Shown piece after piece: positions 1-8,993 of a stretch of DNA of 64,000 bases; positions within the stretch are counted from its first letter, which is position 1, and the number at the start of each line of letters is the position of its first letter. The translations under genes were made by a program, and so were the position numbers. Source of the stretch: Oceanispirochaeta sp. M1 (GTDB lineage Bacteria; Spirochaetota; Spirochaetia; DSM-2461); NCBI RefSeq assembly GCF_003346715.1, contig NZ_QQPQ01000025.1, positions 1 through 64,000 on the forward strand. The letters are read 5' to 3'. The notes beneath the pieces are model-generated. The model was not told the DNA's origin. It saw only the letters and a list, made by a program, of their open reading frames with translations, and did not search any database.

Positions 1-172
1 AGATAATATATCTCAATATATAAATCTACAACTGTTTTTTTATTATAGTGTTATCCGGTAATTGAAAATAATTCGATAATTTTGTCTAGTTGTTATGGAT
101 ATACTCCATGAATTATTTAAAGGAACTCAATAATAAGTTGTAAAATAATTATCTAATAAGTATTATCTACCA

Positions 173-943
173 ATGAAAAATTTTCATACACATACTGCGC
201 GATGCGGTCATGCCACAGGTACCGTTGAAGAATATGTACAGGCTGCTATTCAAAGAAATTTAACTCATCTGGGATTTTCTGACCATGTTCCTCTGCCTGA
301 TGATTCCTGGAATATTAGAATGCCCTACAGCCAGCTAGCTGATTATAACATTGATATGGAACAGGCCCGGAATACATACAGTGAAATTAAAATCTACAAA
401 GGTGCCGAATGCGACTATAAACCTGAGTATCTTAACTATTTTAAAGAAGAGCTCCTTGGGGAATACAATATGGACTACCTTATGGCCGGAGTACATTATA
501 TACCGGTTGATGGGGATTGGCTCAATTGCTTTCAAGCTGAGAACAGTAAAAAAAATCTATATGCTTATACTGATTTTATTATAAAAGTTATTGATTGTGA
601 TCTGTTCAGCTTCATTGCTCATCCTGATGTTTTTGCGCATTTTTATCATGTGTGGGATGATGATGCGCAAGTGTGCAGCAGAGCCATACTGGAAGCGGCT
701 TCACAAAAGAATAGAATACTTGAAATAAATGGATCAGGTTATAGAAAGGATTTGTTGGAGACTTCCAGCGGGAAGAGAAGACCCTATCCAATTGATGATT
801 TCTGGTTGTTGGCATCTGAATATAATGTCCCGGTCATCATTAACTCTGATGCCCATGATCCTGAATATGTTGGTGATTTTGGAGATGGATTCAGATTGGC
901 AGAGAAGTTCGGTTTGAAAATTGCTGAGCTGCCATTTCTATAA
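173..943 (+). CDS. PHP-domain phosphatase, histidinol-phosphatase (HisJ/HisK) family
   Basis: The 256-residue protein opens with the PHP metal-binding signature HTHTxRCGH (residues 5-13). It continues with GFSDHVPLP (about 34-42), HPDVF in the middle and NSDAH at 224-228, all expected metal ligands of the HisJ/HisK type. Length matches the family (250-280 aa). Known members hydrolyse L-histidinol phosphate in histidine synthesis, but many spirochaete paralogues act on unknown phosphoesters, and no other his gene is nearby. The ATG at 173 has no clear Shine-Dalgarno sequence and the upstream 172 bases are AT-rich and otherwise empty. Its stop overlaps the stop region of the convergent AraC regulator by 6 bp. 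Family is certain; substrate is not. Confidence 0.85.
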   Translation: MKNFHTHTARCGHATGTVEEYVQAAIQRNLTHLGFSDHVPLPDDSWNIRMPYSQLADYNIDMEQARNTYSEIKIYKGAECDYKPEYLNYFKEELLGEYNMDYLMAGVHYIPVDGDWLNCFQAENSKKNLYAYTDFIIKVIDCDLFSFIAHPDVFAHFYHVWDDDAQVCSRAILEAASQKNRILEINGSGYRKDLLETSSGKRRPYPIDDFWLLASEYNVPVIINSDAHDPEYVGDFGDGFRLAEKFGLKIAELPFL

Positions 944-3211
944 ACTTTTTTTCCCTATCTCACCGGGTTTAAGAATGATCTTTTGTCTGTAAAGTTGAGG
1001 TGTCAGGTTAAAAATCTCTCTGAAACGTCTATAGAAAGTGCTTTCACTCGGTATTCCTACAGAAACCATGATTTCCTGAACTGAATCCTGGCTGGATCTC
1101 AGTAATCTCGCCGCTTCCTGAATACGGACCATGGTGAGATAGTCAGAGAAAGTCGTACTTACGGCCTTTTTAAAGATCATACCGAAATATGTTGGACTCA
1201 TTTTCAATTCTGTTGCAACAGATGTTAAGCAGAGCCCAACATCAGAATAATTTGTTTCTACCATGTTACGGGCCAGGTCTATCAAAGCAGAATGTCTGGA
1301 TTCTGTATGCTGAAAATTTCCTTCATTTTCTGCTGCAAAAGCTTCTACTATTGTATAAAAGTCATCTAATGTCGGCTGGTTTATAAGACTCTTAAACAGA
1401 TCTTGTGTCTGAAAATCGGCATCTTTATCAGAAAGCTGTCTGGTCAGGTTTAATGAAAAGGCATTAATCTCATCCTGAACCGCAGAAACTAACCATGTTT
1501 TCAATTTATTAATATAGGACTTGAATTCTGCGGGAAACTCCATCTGATCAGAAATGCTCTTAATGATAAGTAAACGGAGTTTCCTGATATCTTTTCTTTC
1601 TTCATTGTCAGGTGCTTTTTGTTCATTGATCTCATTAAGATATACCCCCCTGCCCAAAAGATATCTGCGTCGTAAAGACATGGATAATATCAGATATTTT
1701 TGACGGAGCGCTTCAAGATTTACCAGTTGTTCTGATTGGACCATAGAGATCGACACATCCATAAAATCGCAGATCATTCTGTGAAAAACTGCAACCGTTG
1801 CTTTATTTGGAGATATTCCATTCTCTGTTGAATAGAGCAAAAGCAGCATAACTCCACGCCTGAGGAACACGGCTGTCCATCCTAATCTCAATTCTGAGAG
1901 AGCCTTGGAACTGCTGTTTTTTAGTTGGAATTTCAAGGAAGTATAAGACGATATAGCTTCAGACGGCTGAATAGTGAACTCTTCATCCATATCATCTATA
2001 GAAATAAGACATAGGCATCCCGGTTTCTCCTCAGTCAGATTTATTCCCCGTTTTTTCAAGATTTCAATAATCTCAATAGGGGTTTCCAGATCTTCCTGAG
2101 TCAGGGACCTCAGACAATTGTTGATAATTCGGTCTTCTCCCGAGTCGGAATACTCATCTCTCAAAGTCCCGTAAAGGGCGTTCAGCAGGTCCAGATCATT
2201 CTCAGGAATAGACAGGCGATCTCCCATAGATTCTCTAATTTCTGAAACAACCAAATTGAATGGGTTGTATACCTGCTTATTCACTAACAGGGCACCGATA
2301 ATTACTATTATGAGAAAAACAACTGCAATTCCTGATATTTTTACTCTTAATAAAAATAATTCTTTCTGTAGAATCGTCTCATCCCTCAGTCTTAAAAGAT
2401 ACAGTTCCGAATCTCCAAGAACCTGGTAATCAATTACATATTTATCCGGCTCTGTTGAATCTGTAATACTCCCGGAATGAGGATTATCATCAATGGTAAA
2501 TCGTATGTTTTTAGATAAACTTTTGATAAACGGATCACTTGAATCTTCTCCAAGTACACCAAGGCTGGGATGATAAATGAAGAACTTTGTTCCCGTCCTC
2601 TCATCATCGGTACGGGATACGGCGTTGAGAAACCAGGATGGATCAATCAGCAGGATGACTCCCCTGGTCAGACCTTTATCACCCGGCAGTTTATCGCGGA
2701 AAAGATATGCAAAAACGAGCTCTTTTTTATTATCAACGGAAGTTATTGTCTCCAGGGGGAGAGGTGTAAGGAGGGGAAGATCGGGGTACGCCGATTCCAG
2801 GTCTTCTATCAGACTGCCTGTTACTCTGGTCCATCCCTGATTTGTTGTTATGATCTTTCCTGTCGGTACATGGATGACATTAATGGATTTTACGAAAGGC
2901 AATACCATATCCCGCATCTGCAAAAAGCTGCGGATGAACATAGGCGAGACTTTTTCAATCGACGGAGCTAAAGACAGTAAAGTTGTGGGCGGGTTGCTAT
3001 GAATTTTAAGAACGATATCCTGAGCTGTTGAATCAAGAAAATTGAATGTTTCCTGCGCCTGGTCCAGACCGATCTTATCCACCGAACTCCTGTAATCGGC
3101 AAAAAGGTTTTCCACCTGCACGCTGATTGAGAAGGAGAGGGCAATAAGGGCGAATAATATAAAAAGAATGGTAACCATATACCATGTTTGAAGTCTGCTG
3201 TGAATTTTCAT
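938..3211 (-). CDS. Membrane-anchored AraC-family regulator with extracytoplasmic sensor (YesN/YesS-like)
   Basis: A protein of about 757 residues with an N-terminal membrane segment right after the start, an extracytoplasmic region of roughly 260 residues, a second membrane segment (motif VVFLIIVIIGALLV), a long linker and a C-terminal AraC double helix-turn-helix (about the last 100 residues; SPTYFGMIFKK and ESTFYRRFREIF). This one-piece architecture is known for regulators sitting next to LplB/YtcP-type sugar transporters in Firmicutes and spirochaetes. It is divergent from the xylo-oligosaccharide operon that begins at 3380, so it is probably that operon's activator. I chose ATG 3211; an in-frame GTG at 3253 would add 14 residues, and neither has a clear ribosome binding site. 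Confidence 0.85.
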   Translation of the reverse strand: MKIHSRLQTWYMVTILFILFALIALSFSISVQVENLFADYRSSVDKIGLDQAQETFNFLDSTAQDIVLKIHSNPPTTLLSLAPSIEKVSPMFIRSFLQMRDMVLPFVKSINVIHVPTGKIITTNQGWTRVTGSLIEDLESAYPDLPLLTPLPLETITSVDNKKELVFAYLFRDKLPGDKGLTRGVILLIDPSWFLNAVSRTDDERTGTKFFIYHPSLGVLGEDSSDPFIKSLSKNIRFTIDDNPHSGSITDSTEPDKYVIDYQVLGDSELYLLRLRDETILQKELFLLRVKISGIAVVFLIIVIIGALLVNKQVYNPFNLVVSEIRESMGDRLSIPENDLDLLNALYGTLRDEYSDSGEDRIINNCLRSLTQEDLETPIEIIEILKKRGINLTEEKPGCLCLISIDDMDEEFTIQPSEAISSYTSLKFQLKNSSSKALSELRLGWTAVFLRRGVMLLLLYSTENGISPNKATVAVFHRMICDFMDVSISMVQSEQLVNLEALRQKYLILSMSLRRRYLLGRGVYLNEINEQKAPDNEERKDIRKLRLLIIKSISDQMEFPAEFKSYINKLKTWLVSAVQDEINAFSLNLTRQLSDKDADFQTQDLFKSLINQPTLDDFYTIVEAFAAENEGNFQHTESRHSALIDLARNMVETNYSDVGLCLTSVATELKMSPTYFGMIFKKAVSTTFSDYLTMVRIQEAARLLRSSQDSVQEIMVSVGIPSESTFYRRFREIFNLTPQLYRQKIILKPGEIGKKSL

Positions 3212-3304
3212 TTCTAAGACAATATTACGTCTGTTATCCGATAACAACAACACAAAAAAACACCACCCATACTCGAATTTAGATGATATGACAGGAATCC
3301 TTTG

Positions 3305-3332
3305 AATTGGCAGTCCAATTGATAGTGATCAA
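3305..3332. promoter_or_regulatory. Two adjacent inverted repeats in the divergent AraC/ABC intergenic region
   Basis: AATTGG-CAGT-CCAATT (3305-3320) is a perfect 6-bp inverted repeat with a 4-base spacer. It is followed, with a 2-base overlap, by TTGAT-AGTG-ATCAA (3319-3332), a perfect 5-bp repeat with the same spacer length. They lie between the regulator start (3211) and the permease start (3380). Operator sites for the divergent control region are the natural reading, though AraC proteins usually bind direct repeats. Function is inferred. Confidence 0.4.
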
Positions 3333-3379
3333 TAGGATTGACAGTTGCGGTTCCCATATTCCCGGGGGATCATCAAATC

Positions 3380-4303
3380 ATGTTAAGTTTGTTGAATAAA
3401 AAGAAAAAAAGTCTGGTCGATCATAAGGGCCTATGGCTGCTGGCACTGCCCGCGTTGGTTATTACAATTGTAATTCAGTATATGCCGCTCCCCGGGCTGA
3501 TCATAGCATTTAAAAACTTCAATTACGGTTTAGGTATGTGGAAGAGTTCGTGGTCGGGTTTCTCCAACTTCGCCTATTTATTTAATTCAGGAATTGCCGC
3601 ACGTATTACCTTTAATACAATACGATGGAATCTTACATTTATAGTGTTGACTCATAGTGTCGCCATGATGGTTGCCCTGATGCTGAATGATGTATCCCGG
3701 CGAGTGGTAAAATTCTACCAGACGGTTTATTTCTTCCCATTTTTCCTCTCATGGGTTATTGCTGCTTATCTGGGAGTCGCCCTGTTTAGTGGAGACAAAG
3801 GAATCTTGAATAGTATATTGGAGCTATTTGGCCGGGAAAGGATTATATGGTATGGACACCCTGAGCCCTGGAAGATCATTTTACCCCTGGCGCACCTATG
3901 GAAACAATTCGGCTATGCTTCGGTCATTTATTATACGGCACTGATCGCACTGGATCCACAGCTCTTCGAGGCTGCAGATATTGAGGGTGCATCAAAACTT
4001 CAGAAAGCATTTAAAATCTCTATCCCACAGTTGAAACCCTTGGTGATCATTCTGATTATGATGGATATCGGTCGTATCTTCCGATCAGATTTCGGGCTGT
4101 TTTATCAGTTTACCAAACATTCCGAGGCACTTTTACCTGTCACCGATGTAATTGATACATTTGTCTATAGGTCTCTGATTAATCTTGGTGATCCTGGAAT
4201 GGCTGCTGCTGCCGGTTTATACCAGTCTGTAGTAGCTTTGGTTCTTGTGTTGTTGAGCAATAAACTAGTGACAAAATTTGATAGAGAATCGAGGGTCTTT
4301 TAA
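3380..4303 (+). CDS. Sugar ABC transporter permease, LplB type
   Basis: A 307-residue inner-membrane permease of the carbohydrate ABC family. It has an N-terminal segment LWLLALPALVITIVIQYMPL, several further hydrophobic helices, and the EAA loop near EAADIEGASKLQKAFKI, which contacts the ATPase. ATG 3380 follows a G-rich site (GGGGGAT); a TTG at 3338 would extend the protein by 14 residues with no ribosome binding site. It is the first gene of a five-gene operon with 4305 (partner permease), 5263 (binding protein) and two xylosidases. No ATPase gene is present, which is normal for this class because a shared MsmK-like ATPase encoded elsewhere usually serves it. Imported substrate is inferred to be a xylose-containing oligosaccharide. 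Confidence 0.9.
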   Translation: MLSLLNKKKKSLVDHKGLWLLALPALVITIVIQYMPLPGLIIAFKNFNYGLGMWKSSWSGFSNFAYLFNSGIAARITFNTIRWNLTFIVLTHSVAMMVALMLNDVSRRVVKFYQTVYFFPFFLSWVIAAYLGVALFSGDKGILNSILELFGRERIIWYGHPEPWKIILPLAHLWKQFGYASVIYYTALIALDPQLFEAADIEGASKLQKAFKISIPQLKPLVIILIMMDIGRIFRSDFGLFYQFTKHSEALLPVTDVIDTFVYRSLINLGDPGMAAAAGLYQSVVALVLVLLSNKLVTKFDRESRVF

Positions 4304-4304
4304 T

Positions 4305-5207
4305 ATGAAAACAAAAAATAAAGTTCTGACCAGTTCAACCGGTTCAAAAATACTCATTCACCTTGTCCTTGGGTTAATGGCTCTACTTTGTGTTCTGCCA
4401 CTAATATTTGTTCTCTCCATATCATTTTCCGATGAAATAGATATTACCAGAAACGGATATGCCGTATTTCCCAGAGTCTTTTCTCTTGAAGCATACCGGA
4501 TGATATTGAAAGATCCTCAACAGCTGCTCACGAGCTATTCAGTTACAATCTTTGTTTCAGTTTGTGGTTCATTACTTGCCCTGACCATTTCTTCCATGAT
4601 CGGTTATGTACTGACCAGGAGCGATTTTAAAGCAGCAAAGGCTATTACATTTCTGATATTTTTTCCGTTGATGTTTCAAGCGGGCCTTGTTCCTTTCTAC
4701 ATTTTTGTTGTGAGAGTTCTGCATCTCAAAGATACTTTGACGATTCTTATTATTCCCTATCTTATTATTCCCTGGCTTGTCCTGCTCCTCAAAGGATTCA
4801 TGACTCAGATTCCCAGGAGTGTTATTGAATCTGGATGGATCGATGGAGCATCAGAGATTCGCATATTCTTCAAGATAATTGCTCCCATGTCTAAATCAGC
4901 CCTGGCTACAGTGGGTCTGTTTTATCTGCTGGCTTACTGGAATGACTGGTGGCTGTCCCTATTATTCATTTCCAGTACTGCTAAAATGCCGCTTCAGCTT
5001 CTCCTTCAGAGGATACTGAGTAATGCTGAATTCTTGCGCAGTTCCATGTTTCAGAGTTCGGGTACTGCAATAGACTTGGCCAAACTGCCTGGTGAAACAG
5101 CCCGGATGGCTACAGCGTTGCTGGTAGCAGGTCCCATACTTGTGATATTCCCTTTTTTCCAGCGATTTCTGGTTAAGGGAATAGCTGTGGGATCAATTAA
5201 AGGTTAG
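4305..5207 (+). CDS. Sugar ABC transporter permease, YtcP/AraQ type
   Basis: A 300-residue inner-membrane permease that pairs with the LplB-type subunit just upstream. It has about six hydrophobic helices and the EAA-loop motif SGWIDGASEIRIFFKIIAPMSK. The C-terminus FFQRFLVKGIAVGSIKG is the characteristic ending of the YtcP/AraQ group. The start is taken at ATG 4305, preceded by GAGGG. It begins directly after the stop of the previous gene, consistent with translational coupling. An alternative TTG at 4278 would overlap the upstream gene and lacks a ribosome binding site. Confidence 0.9.
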   Translation: MKTKNKVLTSSTGSKILIHLVLGLMALLCVLPLIFVLSISFSDEIDITRNGYAVFPRVFSLEAYRMILKDPQQLLTSYSVTIFVSVCGSLLALTISSMIGYVLTRSDFKAAKAITFLIFFPLMFQAGLVPFYIFVVRVLHLKDTLTILIIPYLIIPWLVLLLKGFMTQIPRSVIESGWIDGASEIRIFFKIIAPMSKSALATVGLFYLLAYWNDWWLSLLFISSTAKMPLQLLLQRILSNAEFLRSSMFQSSGTAIDLAKLPGETARMATALLVAGPILVIFPFFQRFLVKGIAVGSIKG

Positions 5208-5262
5208 AAACTTATTCCGTTTAATAGCGGAGATAGTTTATATTTTAAAAGGAGGTTCTTGA

Positions 5263-6729
5263 ATGAGAACTAAACAGACGTTATTGGTATTATTTTTAAC
5301 AGTATTTTCCTTTGTTTCCTTAATGGCCAGTGGTCAGAAGGATGAGGAAAATATGTCAGATGAACTGGTTCAGATATCCTGGCACCAGATTGGTAATCCC
5401 CAGGAATTACTACCTGAGGTTATGGTAGAAGTAAATAAATATTTAGCTGAAAAAATTGGTGCAGAGCTGGATATTACTGTTCATGGATGGGGTGATTACA
5501 CAACTAAGATGCAAACCATGCATGCTGCTGGAGAGCCCTTTGATCTTGCTTTTACTGCTCCCTGGGCCAATCCTTTTGTCCCAACTGCTTCAAAAGGTGC
5601 CTATTATCCTCTCGATGATCTTCTGAAGGAATATGGAAAAGACATTCTTGCTAAACTTCCTGCTGATTATTGGAAGGCATCTACAATAGATGGTAAAATC
5701 AATGCCATCATCAATCTGCAGATCATGTCTAATCAGAGAGGTGTGGCTGTTCTGAAAACTTATGCAGATAAATATAATTTTGATCCTGCCAAAATGACAA
5801 GTAATCAAGAACTTTTTGATTTTTTTGAGAAGATCAAAAAAAATGAACCTGATGTAATACCATACTTCAGCAACAAAGAAGGGATTTACCCGGATTTGAC
5901 TGATGAAAAATCAAAGTATTGGGATGCCATTCTTGGGGAAAATGCCGAATACATCGGTGTCAGGATGAATGATAAATCCCGAACTGTAATCAATACGATA
6001 ATAACAGATGAATATAAGCAAAATATAAAAAGTGTCAGAGATATGCTTGATACTGGTTATATCCCCTCAGATTTTGCCACCCTTAATCTGGACGAAGAAG
6101 TTAAAGGTAAGGATTATGCGGCATTTGTAATGACTCGAATTAAACCGGGTGTTGAAGGTGAGAATAGAGTTCGATATGGAAAAGACACAATTGTATTTGG
6201 TTTTCACAAACCATATGTATCTACAGATTCAGTACAATCGACTATGACTGCTATCGGCATCAACAGTAAGCATCCTGAAAAAGCAATGGAGCTCTATAAC
6301 CTTGTATACAGCGATCCTTACCTCTATAACCTTCTCGTATTCGGAATCGAAGGTGTTCATTACACTCTTGGAGCTGACGGATACGTTACACAGAATAGTG
6401 AAAAAGCATATGGTCTTCCAGCATGGCAGTTCGGAAATCAGTTCAACGCATACCTTATGCCCGGTCAGGATGTTGATGTATGGGATCAGACTATAGCCCT
6501 CGACAAGGCTGCAGAATTATCACCTATTCTCGGTTTTGTCTTTGATCCTACACCTGTACGTAATGAAATTGCTGCTTGCAGTGCAATATTTGAAGAGTAT
6601 AAATCTACAGTTTTTTATGCAGACGATCTCGATAAAATGCTTGATGAATTCAACACTACTCTTGTCAACTCAGGAGTTGACAAGATAATTGCAGAAACTC
6701 AAAAACAGATTGATGCCTGGGCAAAATAA
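5263..6729 (+). CDS. Extracytoplasmic oligosaccharide-binding protein of the ABC transporter
   Basis: A 488-residue exported solute-binding protein. It starts with a basic residue stretch, a hydrophobic core (LLVLFLTVFSFVSL) and the region MASGQKDE. This resembles spirochaete export signals that lack a lipobox cysteine, so it is probably periplasmic rather than a lipoprotein. The body is of the large LipO-like type that partners LplB/YtcP permeases, and the C-terminal part resembles the DUF3502 region. The start has an excellent ribosome binding site (AAAGGAGG, 8 bases before ATG). Substrate specificity cannot be read from sequence; the GH52 and GH31 xylosidase genes downstream suggest xylo- or xyloglucan oligosaccharides. 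Confidence 0.88.
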   Translation: MRTKQTLLVLFLTVFSFVSLMASGQKDEENMSDELVQISWHQIGNPQELLPEVMVEVNKYLAEKIGAELDITVHGWGDYTTKMQTMHAAGEPFDLAFTAPWANPFVPTASKGAYYPLDDLLKEYGKDILAKLPADYWKASTIDGKINAIINLQIMSNQRGVAVLKTYADKYNFDPAKMTSNQELFDFFEKIKKNEPDVIPYFSNKEGIYPDLTDEKSKYWDAILGENAEYIGVRMNDKSRTVINTIITDEYKQNIKSVRDMLDTGYIPSDFATLNLDEEVKGKDYAAFVMTRIKPGVEGENRVRYGKDTIVFGFHKPYVSTDSVQSTMTAIGINSKHPEKAMELYNLVYSDPYLYNLLVFGIEGVHYTLGADGYVTQNSEKAYGLPAWQFGNQFNAYLMPGQDVDVWDQTIALDKAAELSPILGFVFDPTPVRNEIAACSAIFEEYKSTVFYADDLDKMLDEFNTTLVNSGVDKIIAETQKQIDAWAK

Positions 6730-6769
6730 ATAGAATCATTCTCTAGTTTAATAGCATTATCGTTTCCAT

Positions 6770-6795
6770 GGGCAATACATCATTATGTATTGTCC
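6770..6795 (+). other. Intercistronic hairpin downstream of the binding-protein gene
   Basis: GGGCAATACAT and ATGTATTGTCC can form an 11-bp stem (one G-U pair) around a 4-base loop. It lies in the 146-base gap between the binding-protein stop (6729) and the GH52 start (6876). No good run of T follows, so partial termination or protection of the upstream mRNA end is more likely than full termination. Such elements commonly raise binding-protein levels relative to downstream enzymes; that role is inferred here. Confidence 0.45.
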
Positions 6796-6875
6796 GTGGT
6801 ATTTAAATTTAATAAATGTCCTGAATAATGTAAAACGAACAAATTAAATTACGATATAAATCATAAGGAAGAAAC

Positions 6876-8993
6876 ATGTCTAAGTTTTTTAATGCCTTTC
6901 ATTCTCCCCTGGGAGCTCATTCCAGTTTTACACTAGGCTGTAAAGGTAAATCGGGAGGATTGGGATTGGAGAAGGGTGGCCCTGCATGTGAAAATGTATA
7001 CATCGGTCTTGAAAACAGCTCTGATCACCATTATTCACTTCTTCCTTTTTTCTGTGAGGACGACGACGAGAGTCTTCGTTATGATCATGACCAGGTTATT
7101 GAAGAAAGCAATAATAGATCCAAAATCTTCCTATTCAAGGATGAAGAAATAGAGCGTAAATTCAGAATGGGAACTGACACATGGTGTGCCGGTGATCTGG
7201 AATGTACTATCTACTCCACTCCCTATTCTGCACCGGATCCCTCAAATAGTACTGAAGAAGATCAGAAATTCTCTTTCTGTCCGGCAGTTACCGTAGAATT
7301 CATTATTGATAACAGAAATTGCAGTATGGATCGAACAGCTTTGTTTGGTTATGATCCGGCAAATAATTCTGACAGCCCCAATATAATAGAAAATCTGCCT
7401 CAAGGTTATAAGGGAATCGCCAGCGGGCGTTCCACATCTATGATTACAGATGATGAGGGAGTCATGGCGGCTCAGGGTTTCAGTGTCGAGAATATTCTTT
7501 CGGAAGATTATGAACAGAATTACAATTTCGGATTAGGCTGCACAACTTTACTCCTTTTCAAAGTTCCCTCAGGAGAAAGGAAATCTTTCCATATTTCGAT
7601 TTGTTTTTTCAGAGACGGTATCGTGACAACAGGAGTCGAAACAAGTTACTGGTATAATCGATTTTTCAAATCAATTTATGATGTTGGTGTTTTTGCCCTG
7701 GAAAATTTCGAAAGGTACCGTAAGGTTTCCCTTGATGTAAACAAGGAATTCGATTCACCTCTTTTGAACGATTCTCAAAGATTTCAGATGTACCATGCAA
7801 TAAGGAGCTATTACGGTTCCACACAGTTGCTTGACTGGAATGATGAACCCTTTTGGGTTGTCAATGAAGGTGAGTACCGGATGATGAACACATTTGATCT
7901 GACTGTCGATCAGTTGTTTTTTGAGATGAGACAGAATCCCTGGACTGTAAAAAATGTACTGGATCTCTTTATAAAGAGATACAGCTATTTTGATAATGCA
8001 CATTTTCCAGATAAAGATAATATTCATCAGGGAGGTATCAGTTTCACTCATGATATGGGAGTTCGCAACCATATTTCCCCTGCTCAGTATTCGAGTTATG
8101 AAAAATTCGGATCAGATGCCTGTTTTTCCCATATGTCACATGAACAGTTGGTGAACTGGATACTCTGTGCCTCGGTTTATGTAAGAGGGAGCGGAGATAA
8201 AGAATGGTTCGCTGATAATAAAAATGTTTTTAAACAATGTCTTATTTCTATGATGAATAGAGACAATCCCGACAGTGACAAGCGAAATGGACTGATGGCA
8301 CTGGACAGTTCCCGAACAATCAAAGGTTCTGAAATTACAACTTATGACAGTCTGGATGAATCCCTCGGGCAGGCAAGAAATAACTTGTACATGGCAGTTA
8401 AATGTTGGGCTTCATACATATCTCTATCAGAGTTATTGGATGATAACTATGCCCTGCTTGCTAAAAACCAGGCCGTATTGACGGCAAAATCAATCTGCGA
8501 ATTCCAAAATGAAGAGGGATATATTCCTGCTATTATGGGGGAGGGCTGCGATGCTCAGATTATTCCGGCCATTGAGGGTTTAGTCTTTCCCTGGTTTATG
8601 GGATTTGATGAAGCCTTAAAGGAAGATGGCCTCTATGGACATTTAATCAAGGCCCTGAAAAAACACTTTCAAACAATTTTGAAAAAGGGTCGTTGTCTCT
8701 ATCCCGATGATGGATGGAAACTTTCCAGTTCTACCGATAACTCATGGCTCTCAAAGGTCTATCTTAGTCAGTTTGTGGCCAGACAGATCTTTGGAATTGT
8801 CACCCCTGAGACAAAGTCTCTTGCAGATAGAGCTCATCAAAGCTGGTTGTTGAAAGAGGAAAACCTCTTTTTTGCCTGGAGTGATCAGATGAGAAGCGGC
8901 GTTGCCTTTGGAAGTAAATATTATCCCCGGGGAGTTACTAGTATTTTATGGCTCAGAGAAAGCAATGAGTACTTGAACGAATCGGAGAACTAA
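6876..8993 (+). CDS. GH52 beta-xylosidase
   Basis: At 705 residues the length equals that of the characterised Geobacillus GH52 beta-xylosidase as I recall it, and many long motifs match. The WVVNEGEYRMMNTFDLTVDQ block carries the expected nucleophile Glu331 and the ITTYDSLDxSLGQARNN block the expected acid/base Asp491. YYPRGVTSILWL forms the C-terminal motif. GH52 enzymes are retaining and release xylose from xylo-oligosaccharides. There is no signal peptide, so it acts in the cytoplasm on imported oligosaccharides. ATG 6876 follows AAGGAAGA. Its stop is immediately followed by the ATG of the GH31 gene (TAAATG), so the two are coupled. Xylan or glucuronoxylan breakdown is the inferred role. 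Confidence 0.95.
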   Translation: MSKFFNAFHSPLGAHSSFTLGCKGKSGGLGLEKGGPACENVYIGLENSSDHHYSLLPFFCEDDDESLRYDHDQVIEESNNRSKIFLFKDEEIERKFRMGTDTWCAGDLECTIYSTPYSAPDPSNSTEEDQKFSFCPAVTVEFIIDNRNCSMDRTALFGYDPANNSDSPNIIENLPQGYKGIASGRSTSMITDDEGVMAAQGFSVENILSEDYEQNYNFGLGCTTLLLFKVPSGERKSFHISICFFRDGIVTTGVETSYWYNRFFKSIYDVGVFALENFERYRKVSLDVNKEFDSPLLNDSQRFQMYHAIRSYYGSTQLLDWNDEPFWVVNEGEYRMMNTFDLTVDQLFFEMRQNPWTVKNVLDLFIKRYSYFDNAHFPDKDNIHQGGISFTHDMGVRNHISPAQYSSYEKFGSDACFSHMSHEQLVNWILCASVYVRGSGDKEWFADNKNVFKQCLISMMNRDNPDSDKRNGLMALDSSRTIKGSEITTYDSLDESLGQARNNLYMAVKCWASYISLSELLDDNYALLAKNQAVLTAKSICEFQNEEGYIPAIMGEGCDAQIIPAIEGLVFPWFMGFDEALKEDGLYGHLIKALKKHFQTILKKGRCLYPDDGWKLSSSTDNSWLSKVYLSQFVARQIFGIVTPETKSLADRAHQSWLLKEENLFFAWSDQMRSGVAFGSKYYPRGVTSILWLRESNEYLNESEN

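Noticed and set aside
1-172. Possible gene or RNA upstream of the PHP gene.
   Set aside because: Only short AT-rich sequence with no frame, stem or promoter that I could support.
3338-3379. TTG 3338 as the start of the first permease, and TTGACA at 3338 as a promoter -35 box.
   Set aside because: No ribosome binding site before the TTG, and no -10 box lies 16-18 bases after the TTGACA.
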